NCBI GenBank assembly: GCA_024763135.1
Contig: JANTGD010000213.1
Location: 1-6,447 of the forward strand
Direction of reading: 5' to 3'
Source of the DNA: Thiotrichales bacterium
GTDB taxonomy: Bacteria; Pseudomonadota; Gammaproteobacteria; UWMA-0217
DNA: 6,447 bases
A program made the position numbers and the translations under genes. The notes below the pieces were generated by a model. That model was not told the origin of the DNA. It ran no database searches and worked only from the letters and a program-made list of their open reading frames with translations. Below, in pieces: positions 1 through 6,380 of the stretch (the first letter of the stretch is position 1; each line of letters starts with the position of its first letter).

Positions 1-62
1 GGAAAAACTCGTGGTCACCTTATTGGTGATGAGAGGTTTTTCTGATTTGCCAGGTGCACCAA
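1..62. repeat. Interspersed palindromic repeat, copy A (truncated by window start)
   Basis: Positions 2-44 are identical over 43 bases to 6401-6443, in the same orientation. The core forms a hairpin: an A-tract at 3-7 pairs with a T-tract at 37-41, and inner bases GTCACC (15-20 region) pair with GGTGAT around a TTATT loop. The outer right arm at 43-62 (TGATTTGCCAGGTGCACCAA) is an imperfect inverted repeat (16 of 20 positions) of the left arm seen in copy B at 6381-6400. Joining the arms gives an inferred full element of about 81 bp; here the left arm lies outside the window. The copy lies about 70 bases beyond the stop of the minus-strand receptor gene, so it would be in that gene's 3' region. 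The A-tract, stem and T-tract layout could act as a bidirectional terminator, but that is inference. The repeat family is not one I recognise. Confidence 0.8.
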
Positions 63-113
63 GAGCTTGCGTGGACTTTTGTGATACAACTGAGGTTGTT
101 AGGATCAAGATTC

Positions 114-131
114 AAGTCAACAGATTGACTT
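114..131 (-). terminator. Small hairpin directly after the receptor stop codon
   Basis: AAGTCAA (114-120) and TTGACTT (125-131) form a perfect 7-bp stem with a 4-base loop, directly adjacent to the TAG stop of the minus-strand receptor gene. The stem is AT-rich and no T-tract follows on the minus strand, so it is a weak candidate for a terminator or mRNA 3'-end structure. The palindromic repeat further downstream (1-62) is an alternative termination site. Confidence 0.25.
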
Positions 132-2138
132 CTACCATGTCTTTTTGATGCCAAAATACAGGAAAACCGGTAATTGCTTGACGTCTTTGCGTTGGCTGTA
201 GTCGGCATTGTAGTCATAACCGGAAAGGTTTTTGTGGTTGCTCGCATTGAGCAGCTCCGCGTAGTAACTCATGCCATTTTTGTGCCGCTGATAATCGAGC
301 CTGAGATCGAGACGGAAGTAAGCCGGCAGACGCTCGCTATTGATCCCGCCATAGATTGCTCGATAACTGCCAGGATTTTGTTGATCGGGCTCTCCGCCAA
401 GAATGGGCGTATAGGGCGCGCCTGTGTGGTATTTGAGTTTCCCGCTCAACGCATAACGCGAGCCTAGCTTTCGCTTTGCCACGAGCGTCGCAATCAAGGG
501 CTGGTCGAACTCGAAATCAAATCTTCGGCCTGTCCGTTTGTCTTCGCGCTGTGCTTTGGAGTAAGACAGCGATAGCCAGCCCGACGTACGCTGCGTCAGT
601 GCTTTTTTGAGCAGAACTTCGAGCCCTTGGGCACGCCCCTTTCCAAAATTCGCATAGCGTGTTTCGGGATCGCTTGTGACCAGATTCTGCAGGTCTTTGT
701 AATAGGCTTCAGCTTTCCAGTACCAGCCATGTTCCCGTTGCTGCTCCACACCGATGACCCAGTGTTCCGCCTGTAAATAGTCAAGATGTGGATTACCAAA
801 GCGTTCTTCCACTTGGGCAAAATCGGGAAACTCATAATAGCGTCCCCAGGCCGCAGAATAAATCAGATCGTGTTCCGCCAAATATTCCAAGCGCAAGCGA
901 GGTTCGAAATGCCGTTTTTCAAGATAGTCTTCCGCATTGGCGGCAATTCCGAAGGTGCCGAGGACATGTTCACCGATCTCCAGGCGGTCTTGCAGAAACA
1001 ACTTGATGCTATTGACGGAGAGCTGATTTACCGAGGCCAACTGTTCGGCGTCTGCAAGCCGGCAGTCCACCTCGAATTCAGTACAGCCGGGATCTCGTAA
1101 GCGCACGTCGTAATCGGCCTGAAGGTGTTCCAACTGACTGCCCAAGGTGAATTGATGTCCCATTAAATTAGCGGTTTCATACGCGCCTTTCACCGTAGTA
1201 TTGTTCACCCGCAGCAATAATGATCCCGCACTTCCGACCGTGTTGCGCGTCTCTGAGATGCGGTGCGACAAACCGATTTGGTAGCGGCCATCGTAGGTGT
1301 TTTTCCCGGTTAGGCTCGCCCCGACTCGATGATAGTTTTGACCGGCCTCAAAGGTACCGGCGAGTGCCGGATCCTGGAAGACTTCGTCGGCACCTGCTTT
1401 GAGGACCAACTCAAACCGGTCCGACGCACCATCGAGAAACAAGCGCAGTTTTTTATCCTTCGCCAAATCAATGACATACTTGCCACGATAATCCCAGAAT
1501 TTTGGTAATTGTACGAGATCGACCTGATCATCATCTTTATCGATTACATCCTTGAGTATGAGGTCATAGTAACTGCTCCGTGCTGCAAAGAGTCCGCGCT
1601 GCTTCGCGCCCTTGGGGCCCTCTACCAAGAACCCCGCATCGATTAGACTGATGTCAACACTTGCGTGCCGTTGACTGTCGGGATCACGGGTCAGCACATC
1701 GATCACGCCCCCTGTGTTACCCTGATAGGTGGCTCCAAAACCGGCGGGATAAAAATCGAAACGCTTGACCAGTTGCGGATCGATCACGCTGTCTCCAGTA
1801 AAGTGGAACAGGTATCCGCTGGGCATAAAATCGACAATGTACTGATTATTTTCCGGCCGCGAGCCACGAATTGCCACCTCGCCACTCCCCTCCTCATTCT
1901 GTGCTACCCCGGGTAACGCCGTAATGGCTCGTAATACATCTCCACCTACACCCGGCACTTCTGCCAGCTCACGCCCCGAAAAGCTCAGCCCCAAGGGAAT
2001 ATCTCCAGGAGACTCCACCGCCTCCCGATCGCTTTGCACCTGAATGCTTGGCAGCTCTTCCGCGCTGAGCGGCGCGTGCCACAAGCCGTATCCGATAGTC
2101 CATAAAATGACAACCCATAAATGACTTTTTGTGTCCAT
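132..2138 (-). CDS. TonB-dependent outer-membrane receptor, substrate unknown
   Basis: This 668-residue protein is a complete TonB-dependent receptor, which imports a ligand across the outer membrane using energy from TonB-ExbBD. Residues 1-26 look like a signal peptide (hydrophobic core LWVVILWTIGYGLW, likely cleavage after APLSA). A TonB-box-like stretch, SIQVQSD, follows near residue 31. The plug domain spans about 50-155, with plug hallmarks EVAIRGSRPENNQY, VKRFDFYPAGFGATYQG and GGVIDV. The rest is a beta-barrel of alternating hydrophobic strands with loops, ending in an aromatic residue (GIKKTW) as outer-membrane barrels do. Cys352 and Cys359 probably form a disulfide in an extracellular loop. 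There is no N-terminal carboxypeptidase-like or signalling extension, so it is a plain transporter type. The ATG at 2136-2138 has only a weak upstream GGAAAA. The ligand cannot be told from sequence: siderophore, other metal complex, cobalamin or sugar are all possible. A 158-bp repeat element begins 25 bp upstream, so the promoter lies in or beyond it. Confidence 0.93.
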   Translation of the reverse strand: MDTKSHLWVVILWTIGYGLWHAPLSAEELPSIQVQSDREAVESPGDIPLGLSFSGRELAEVPGVGGDVLRAITALPGVAQNEEGSGEVAIRGSRPENNQYIVDFMPSGYLFHFTGDSVIDPQLVKRFDFYPAGFGATYQGNTGGVIDVLTRDPDSQRHASVDISLIDAGFLVEGPKGAKQRGLFAARSSYYDLILKDVIDKDDDQVDLVQLPKFWDYRGKYVIDLAKDKKLRLFLDGASDRFELVLKAGADEVFQDPALAGTFEAGQNYHRVGASLTGKNTYDGRYQIGLSHRISETRNTVGSAGSLLLRVNNTTVKGAYETANLMGHQFTLGSQLEHLQADYDVRLRDPGCTEFEVDCRLADAEQLASVNQLSVNSIKLFLQDRLEIGEHVLGTFGIAANAEDYLEKRHFEPRLRLEYLAEHDLIYSAAWGRYYEFPDFAQVEERFGNPHLDYLQAEHWVIGVEQQREHGWYWKAEAYYKDLQNLVTSDPETRYANFGKGRAQGLEVLLKKALTQRTSGWLSLSYSKAQREDKRTGRRFDFEFDQPLIATLVAKRKLGSRYALSGKLKYHTGAPYTPILGGEPDQQNPGSYRAIYGGINSERLPAYFRLDLRLDYQRHKNGMSYYAELLNASNHKNLSGYDYNADYSQRKDVKQLPVFLYFGIKKTW

Positions 2139-2163
2139 TGTTGTTTTCCGCGTTGCTAATTAA

Positions 2164-2321
2164 GGAAGCTCTGATCAATTCGTAACACGGCATCTTGCGG
2201 CGAAAACGCCCACTTCTGCGTTACGGATCTGCGCAATAGCCAGCTATTACCTGCGATTCGCGCCTTGAACGGGACGATTTTTCACCACAATCTGCTCGCG
2301 CCAGAATGAATCAGAGCTTCC
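2164..2321. mobile_element. 158-bp foldback MITE-like element, possibly IS5-family derived
   Basis: The ends are inverted repeats: GGAAGCTCTGATCAATTC at 2164-2181 against GGAAGCTCTGATTCATTC on the other strand at 2304-2321, matching at 16 of 18 positions. Symmetry continues inward (TTGCGGCGAAAA pairs with TTTTCACCACAA) to a central dyad AATAGC-CA-GCTATT at 2235-2248, which is the midpoint of the element, so one strand can fold into a single long imperfect hairpin. The flanks TTAA (2160-2163) and TCAA (2322-2325) could be a diverged 4-bp target duplication. A GGAAG end and a YTAR-like target are reminiscent of the IS5 group, but this assignment is inference. No coding capacity for a transposase is present, so movement would need a transposase in trans. 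It abuts the leader of the receptor gene. Confidence 0.75.
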
Positions 2322-2489
2322 TCAAGCGTGGCTTTGTATGGGGCACGACACTACAGCTGCTCGGTGACGTAGATTCGCAGTCTTGTACCCCCCGGTATCC
2401 CCGACTATTTTTGATCATCCGATGCAAAACCGGCCTGTTTGCGCAAGCGCTCCTTGCATGAAGACTCCTGCGGTCCTCACGGGTCCATT

Positions 2490-2497
2490 GAGCCTTT
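2490..2497. repeat. Target-site duplication, left copy (GAGCCTTT)
   Basis: GAGCCTTT here is repeated exactly at 2640-2647, immediately outside both ends of the 142-bp element. An exact 8-bp duplication touching both terminal repeats is direct evidence of transposition and suggests that the insertion is relatively recent. Confidence 0.88.
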
Positions 2498-2639
2498 GTA
2501 ACGACTCAGCGTATTTGGATTTTGGTACCTATCAAGGCATTTTCGCACGGAGAATGTGAGCATATAAGTTGATATGTGACCATTCGGGTACGAAAATAAC
2601 GCCAAGATGGGGCATAAGATGAATACGCTGAGTCGTTAC
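2498..2639. mobile_element. 142-bp MITE with perfect 18-bp ends and 8-bp duplication, IS66-like
   Basis: The left end GTAACGACTCAGCGTATT (2498-2515) is a perfect inverted repeat of the right end AATACGCTGAGTCGTTAC (2622-2639). The symmetry stops sharply after 18 bp, and exact GAGCCTTT duplications flank the element. Terminal repeats starting with GTAA plus an 8-bp duplication are the known signature of the IS66 family, so I infer a non-autonomous derivative of an IS66-type element. The interior has no transposase or open frame of note, but holds a hairpin-prone core (GAATG...CATAT and ATATG...CATTC at about 2552-2585). The element lies 74 bp upstream of the yaaA start codon, within or next to its promoter region. 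Confidence 0.88.
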
Positions 2640-2647
2640 GAGCCTTT
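2640..2647. repeat. Target-site duplication, right copy (GAGCCTTT)
   Basis: Exact copy of the 8-bp sequence at 2490-2497, directly after the right terminal repeat of the 142-bp element. Confidence 0.88.
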
Positions 2648-2675
2648 TTGATTGAATAGTTCAGAACACTACACT
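2648..2675 (+). promoter_or_regulatory. Possible sigma-70-type promoter for yaaA
   Basis: TTGATT (2648-2653) and TACACT (2670-2675) are spaced by 16 bases, and each matches four of six consensus positions. The pair lies 38 bases upstream of the yaaA start, in the only unique DNA between the IS66-like element and the gene; the -35 box directly follows the target duplication. With weak matches this is a candidate only, and an outward promoter inside the element is an alternative. Confidence 0.25.
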
Positions 2676-2713
2676 AGCATTCGCCGCTGTCCCAATAAAC
2701 GTATTAAGTCCTG

Positions 2714-3490
2714 ATGCTCAGCGTAATCTCTCCGGCCAAAACTCTCGACCTTGAATCCCCCCTACCGACGGCGCAGGCCTCACAGCCAGAACTGCTCGAC
2801 GATGCCACCAGACTGATTGCGGAACTCCGCAAATTCTCACCCATGGACATCGCGGAGTTCATGGATGTGAGCATGAAGATTGCCGAGCTGAACTTCGAAC
2901 GCTTTCAACAGTGGTCGCTTCCCTTCACCCCGGAAAACGCCCGTCCTGCGGTATTCGCGTTTAAAGGCGATGTTTACGATGGCTTGGATGCCTACACTCT
3001 CAACAAGACACAAATCAAATTTCTCCAGGCACATCTGCGTATTCTGTCCGGCCTGTATGGCATCCTCAGACCTCTGGATCTGTTGCAGCCCTACCGTCTG
3101 GAAATGGGACGTAAGCTCGCTACGGAGCACGCTAAACATCTTTATGAGTTTTGGGGAGACACCCTGACACAAATTCTCAATCGCGAGCTGGAAGCGCAAA
3201 ATTCCGAAGTACTCATCAACCTGGCTTCGAATGAATACTTCAAAGCGATTAAAAAACGACTGCTCCACGCCGACATCATCACCCCCGTTTTCAAGGATTG
3301 GAAAAACGGGCAATACAAAATCATCAGTTTTTTCGCAAAAAAAGCACGCGGTATGATGGTGCGCTACATTGCCATCAATCGAATCGACCGCCCCGAAGGA
3401 CTCAAAGACTTCGATTTGGGAGGCTATCATTTCGATCCCACATTGTCCGAAAGCAATCAATGGGTATTTACACGCCAAGCAGCAGTCTGA
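2714..3490 (+). CDS. yaaA: Peroxide stress protein YaaA (UPF0246/DUF328)
   Basis: The product is 258 residues, the same length as E. coli YaaA, and is recognisable from end to end. Family blocks visible are the N-terminal MLSVISPAKTLD, GDVYDGL (85-91), SGLYGILRPLDLLQPYRLEMG starting at residue 112, NLASNEYFKAI, FFAKKARGMMVRYI (from about 206) and the C-terminal YHFDPTLSESNQWVFTR. In E. coli, YaaA is a cytoplasmic protein that lowers available intracellular iron during hydrogen peroxide stress, limiting Fenton damage, and is induced by OxyR; its fold has a helix-hairpin-helix-like DNA-binding part. The ATG at 2714 gives the family N-terminus, although there is no clear Shine-Dalgarno sequence. 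No convincing OxyR site was found upstream, where a MITE has inserted 74 bp away. It is transcribed divergently from the receptor gene and appears monocistronic. Confidence 0.96.
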   Translation: MLSVISPAKTLDLESPLPTAQASQPELLDDATRLIAELRKFSPMDIAEFMDVSMKIAELNFERFQQWSLPFTPENARPAVFAFKGDVYDGLDAYTLNKTQIKFLQAHLRILSGLYGILRPLDLLQPYRLEMGRKLATEHAKHLYEFWGDTLTQILNRELEAQNSEVLINLASNEYFKAIKKRLLHADIITPVFKDWKNGQYKIISFFAKKARGMMVRYIAINRIDRPEGLKDFDLGGYHFDPTLSESNQWVFTRQAAV

Positions 3491-3908
3491 GGGGATAGAC
3501 CGTCTGTTCTTCCATACCACAAACTCCCGCCACGCGGCAAAAAGGGGGCAGGAACATTTCCCTCGTGGGACGTGGTTGCACAATCACAGCGAGTTACTTA
3601 TGCTTAGAAAAAGAAAATTCGTGGCTAACCAGTGACGCGCCAGTTCTGAGCGATCGCAAAACAACTGGTGCCAATCAGACGTTGCTCATGCTAAACAGCA
3701 CAGCTAAGCTAGCAATGGTTGCAGACTGTCGAAACCTCTACCTTTGAGAGCGTGCCGCGAATTACTTGGGGTCTGGTGAGTAATCGTCCAATCCGACAAC
3801 ATGCTGGCTTTCACAAGCAACAATTGTTCTCTAAACCGGCCGGCCACGATGATTTTGTATCACTACTCAGCTAGCGTAGTGTCCTAATATTGGCTAAGGG
3901 GGAATTCC
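3491..3908. other. Intergenic region of 418 bp without a recognisable gene
   Basis: Open frames here are short and continue from other frames of yaaA; none has a ribosome binding site or familiar protein features. No tRNA-like cloverleaf and no strong terminator with a T-tract was seen after yaaA. The only structure of note is a 6-bp stem CACTAC (3861-3866) with GTAGTG (3876-3881) and a 9-base loop, about 27 bases before the next start codon, which could be a weak operator or leader hairpin. The region must contain the 3' end of the yaaA transcript and the promoter of the following gene. Confidence 0.6.
3896..3902 (+). promoter_or_regulatory. Ribosome binding site of the Yip1-family gene
   Basis: AAGGGGG lies six bases upstream of the ATG at 3909 (spacer AATTCC). 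It is the clearest Shine-Dalgarno sequence in the window and fixes this start. Confidence 0.7.
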
Positions 3909-4592
3909 ATGAGCAATCGCAGTTCGTTGACCACACTGATCGATGATGCACAAACCGTCATCACCCGACCCGTTGACTTCTACCGCAATCTGGCCAAAAC
4001 GGGGGGTTATGCCGATCCGGTGATCTTCGTCATTGTTATGGCCGCCATTACAGGGTTGGTCGTTGGCGTGCTATCGATCATCGGCTTAGGTTCTCCGGTT
4101 GGCTTGGCGGCCATCATTATCTTCCCCATATTCGGCTTAATCGGCTCGTTTATTGGCGCTGCAATCATGTTTGTGATCTGGCGTTTGATGGGCTCGGCTG
4201 AAAACTACGAGGCCGCTTACCGATGCGTCGCCTATGCCAGCGCCATTTACCCTATTACGACATTGTTAGGTATCCTTCCCTATCTTGGCAGTATTATCGC
4301 GGTACTCTGGGGCATGTATCTAATGGCGACTGCCAGCATCGAAACCCATCAACTTGCGAAGAAAACCACCTACCTTGTGTTTGGGATTCTGGCTGCGATT
4401 TTTATCTTACTCAATCTCAGCGCAGAGGTAGCGCAACGCCAGATGAGCCAAAAAATGGAAGGCATGAGCGAACAATTCGAAAGTCTGGGAAAACAATTTG
4501 AACACGCCGATGAGATGACGCCAGAGGAAGCCGGGGAAGCTTTTGGCCGCTTCATGCAGGGGCTACAAAAAGCAACCGAACAAGATAAATAG
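3909..4592 (+). CDS. Yip1-family integral inner-membrane protein
   Basis: This 227-residue protein has a short cytoplasmic-type N-terminus (SLTTLIDDAQTVITRPVDFYRNL) and then about five hydrophobic segments: roughly 37-60, 66-91, 105-122, 125-145 and 153-172. The opening 'L...A..V..RP..FY..' pattern followed by clustered membrane spans, together with the mid-protein AYRCVAYASAIYPI block, is typical of bacterial proteins carrying the Yip1 domain (PF04893). Their function in bacteria is not established; in eukaryotes relatives act in membrane trafficking. After the last span, residues 173-227 form a charged, Met/Gln/Glu-rich tail (QMSQKMEGMSEQFESLGKQFE) likely to be an amphipathic helix or short coiled coil. 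The start is supported by AAGGGGG six bases upstream. It is probably a single-gene unit, with 200 bp or more to the next gene on the same strand. The family call is from pattern recognition, not a search. Confidence 0.85.
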   Translation: MSNRSSLTTLIDDAQTVITRPVDFYRNLAKTGGYADPVIFVIVMAAITGLVVGVLSIIGLGSPVGLAAIIIFPIFGLIGSFIGAAIMFVIWRLMGSAENYEAAYRCVAYASAIYPITTLLGILPYLGSIIAVLWGMYLMATASIETHQLAKKTTYLVFGILAAIFILLNLSAEVAQRQMSQKMEGMSEQFESLGKQFEHADEMTPEEAGEAFGRFMQGLQKATEQDK

Positions 4593-4866
4593 CTGCAACA
4601 GCCCTGCCTGCTTGTCATACCGGCGTGCATCACATCCTCTAGTGCAATAATCCGTTGCGTTGCACCCCATCTGCCATAAAACCAATTGCCGGAGCAAAAG
4701 TAACTACTCAGACAATCCAGAGTAGGGAAACCTCAAAAATTACGGCACCGATCAGTACGTTGCCCCCCTGCCGTCCAAACTCGCGTAGTACGCGCTTTGC
4801 GTGATGCACATGAATCCCGTATTCTTCACTGCCGATCGACCACGGGCAGCCCCTTCCATCTACTTC
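4593..4866. other. Intergenic spacer upstream of the PLD-family gene
   Basis: Apart from a possible longer N-terminus of the following gene (open from 4801), this stretch shows no confident plus-strand gene. It contains GTAACTACTCAG at 4700-4711, which differs at one base from the first 12 bases of the IS66-like terminal repeat, a stem CTACTC (4704-4709)/GAGTAG (4720-4725), and a 13-base palindrome at 4782-4794. A minus-strand open frame (4708-4917) covers part of it and is treated as doubtful. Confidence 0.5.
4782..4794. promoter_or_regulatory. Perfect short palindrome, possible operator
   Basis: CGCGTA-G-TACGCG is a perfect inverted repeat with 6-base arms around one central base. It lies 72 bases before the proposed PLD-family start at 4867, a position that would suit a repressor site, but such a short palindrome can arise by chance and no regulator gene is nearby. 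Confidence 0.2.
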
Positions 4867-6339
4867 ATGCGTGTACCACCCACCCGCTTCTGGCATCATC
4901 GCCTGCCGACAAAACAAACGTGGCCATGGTTGCGGAGGCTGCTGATCCTATTACTACTGAGCCTGATGATGATCAATGGCTGCCAGAATCTCAAGCCGTT
5001 GCCCGCCGGTATTTCTTTTGCAGGCAAACCTCACCCTACCCACCACCTGCATTTTTTAGCTGATCAGACCTGGGTGGACAGTGCGGGTCAACGCCATGTT
5101 GAGCAAACAATTTTCGACCGGATTTTCGAGAATATTTCTAAGGCCCGGCGTTTAATACTCATTGATATGTTCCTCTACAACGATTTCCAAGGCGCGGCGA
5201 AGGAAACGACACGCGCGCTGTCCGCAGAGCTGACTGCACGCCTGATCGCACATAAAAAGCGCTGGCCAGCGACGCAAATGATCGTGATTTCCGACCCAAT
5301 CAATACTGTCTACGGAGGGCTTCGTTCAAAACATTTCGAGCAATTGCGCCGGGCCGGCATTCCCGTGGTGCTCACCCGTCTCGACGCCTTGCGCGACAGT
5401 AATCCCTTATATTCTTTTTTCTGGCGCAACTTTGTGCGGCCCTTTGGAAACAATCCCAAAGCAACCACCATCGCCAATCCCTTTGGCGCCGGCAGCGTGT
5501 CCGTTCGCAGCTACTTGGCGCTGCTCAACTTCAAGGCCAATCACCGCAAGGTGATGATCAGCGACCGCGGGGATGAGTACATTGGCTTGGTGACATCGGC
5601 CAATCCGCACGATGGCAGCAGCGCTCATCGCAACGCGGCGGTGGAATTTTCCGGGGAGGCAGTGCGCGATTTGTTCGCGACGGAACAAGCAGTGCTTGCG
5701 CTATCTGGGGCATCTTTTGAGTATTCCATGCCGGCTCAGCCAGCGTCGGGAAGCGCCACGGTGCAAATTTTAACCGAGCAGAAAATTCGCGACGCGCTAC
5801 TGGCGGTCATCGATGCCGCCAAACCAGGTGATGCGCTGGATGTCTTCGTCTTCTATCTAGCAGACCGGGCGATTGTTCAGACCCTCAAAGCAGCGCAACA
5901 GCGGGGCGTCAGGTTGCGCATCCTGCTCGACCCCAATAAGGATGCCTTTGGCCATGCAAAAAACGGGATACCCAACCGGCAAGTGGCCGCGGAACTCAAG
6001 CAGGTGGGTGTTCCGATACGCTGGTGTGACACCCACGGAGAACAATGTCACGAAAAATATATACTCCATCGTAGCGCCGACGAACCAATGACACTGATCG
6101 CAGGTTCAGCTAACTTTACGCGTCGGAATCTGGGAAATTACAACCTGGAGACGGATGTCCGCGTGACGGGACCCGCCTCACTGCCGGCCCTACAAACCGC
6201 CCAGGCCCATTTCGACGAAACTTGGTACAATCTCCATGGCCGCCGGCTCAGCGTCGGCTATGACCACTATGCAGATCCGGCAAGCTGGAAGCAGTGGTTG
6301 TATCGTTTTATGGAGGCCAGTGGTTTCAGTACCTTTTAA
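4867..6339 (+). CDS. Phospholipase D-superfamily lipoprotein (cardiolipin synthase-like)
   Basis: From the ATG at 4867 the product is 490 residues. A basic stretch and hydrophobic run (LRRLLILLLLSLMM) end in INGC, a plausible lipobox with Cys39 as lipidation site, so the mature protein is probably membrane-anchored facing the periplasm. Two PLD domains follow. The first has canonical HRKVMISD (His226, Lys228, Asp233), then SAN. The second has HEKY (His395, Lys397) and GSANFTRRNLGNYN from 413, but the Asp expected seven residues after the His is Arg402; an Asp occurs only at 405. Family members hydrolyse or transfer phosphodiester bonds, as in phospholipid turnover or cardiolipin synthesis; the true substrate is unknown. 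Cys387 and Cys394 bracket the second motif and could pair. The start is uncertain: the frame is open from GTG 4801 (512 residues) and a TTG at 4930 would give an 18-residue signal sequence; none has a clear ribosome binding site. Confidence 0.9.
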   Translation: MRVPPTRFWHHRLPTKQTWPWLRRLLILLLLSLMMINGCQNLKPLPAGISFAGKPHPTHHLHFLADQTWVDSAGQRHVEQTIFDRIFENISKARRLILIDMFLYNDFQGAAKETTRALSAELTARLIAHKKRWPATQMIVISDPINTVYGGLRSKHFEQLRRAGIPVVLTRLDALRDSNPLYSFFWRNFVRPFGNNPKATTIANPFGAGSVSVRSYLALLNFKANHRKVMISDRGDEYIGLVTSANPHDGSSAHRNAAVEFSGEAVRDLFATEQAVLALSGASFEYSMPAQPASGSATVQILTEQKIRDALLAVIDAAKPGDALDVFVFYLADRAIVQTLKAAQQRGVRLRILLDPNKDAFGHAKNGIPNRQVAAELKQVGVPIRWCDTHGEQCHEKYILHRSADEPMTLIAGSANFTRRNLGNYNLETDVRVTGPASLPALQTAQAHFDETWYNLHGRRLSVGYDHYADPASWKQWLYRFMEASGFSTF

Positions 6340-6380
6340 CCTAGATTCCACAGTTGGGCGCGAAAAAGACGCATAAGCAA

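Larger units (their letters stand above)
2139..2713. other. Divergent intergenic region between receptor and yaaA, mostly repeat elements
   Basis: The 575 bp between the two divergent start codons contains no credible gene. Of it, 300 bp is made of two unrelated MITE-like elements (2164-2321 and 2498-2639). The unique remainder is 2139-2159 (receptor leader), 2326-2489 (no gene, tRNA or clear operator seen) and 2648-2713 (yaaA leader). I found no good Fur box and no convincing OxyR site in the unique parts. Promoters of the flanking genes must therefore lie in the short unique leaders or within the elements. Confidence 0.75.

Noticed and set aside
174..1402. Several plus-strand frames of 60-104 codons inside the receptor gene
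   Set aside because: All are antisense to the well-supported TonB-dependent receptor and resemble no protein family.
1969..2193. Minus-strand frame reading from the foldback element into the receptor signal-peptide region
   Set aside because: Out of frame with the receptor, partly made of repeat sequence and without protein-like features; not evidence of a gene.
2654..2690. Possible OxyR-type site (ATAG followed by spaced tetramers) upstream of yaaA
   Set aside because: Only the first ATAG fits; the following spaced tetramers do not match the ATAG-N7-CTAT pattern.
2837..3583. Long minus-strand open frame (248 codons) opposite yaaA
   Set aside because: It lies antisense to almost all of a clearly recognised yaaA gene, has Cys/His/Phe-rich unfamiliar sequence and no ribosome binding site; it is a shadow of the yaaA codon pattern.
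3491..3908. tRNA or small RNA gene in the gap after yaaA
   Set aside because: No cloverleaf, no GGTTCRA T-loop in a suitable setting and no strong promoter-terminator pair could be found.
4867..6339. Toxin, nuclease or defence role for the PLD-family protein
   Set aside because: Two HKD domains behind a lipoprotein signal fit an envelope phospholipid-type enzyme better, and no immunity, antitoxin or defence gene is adjacent.
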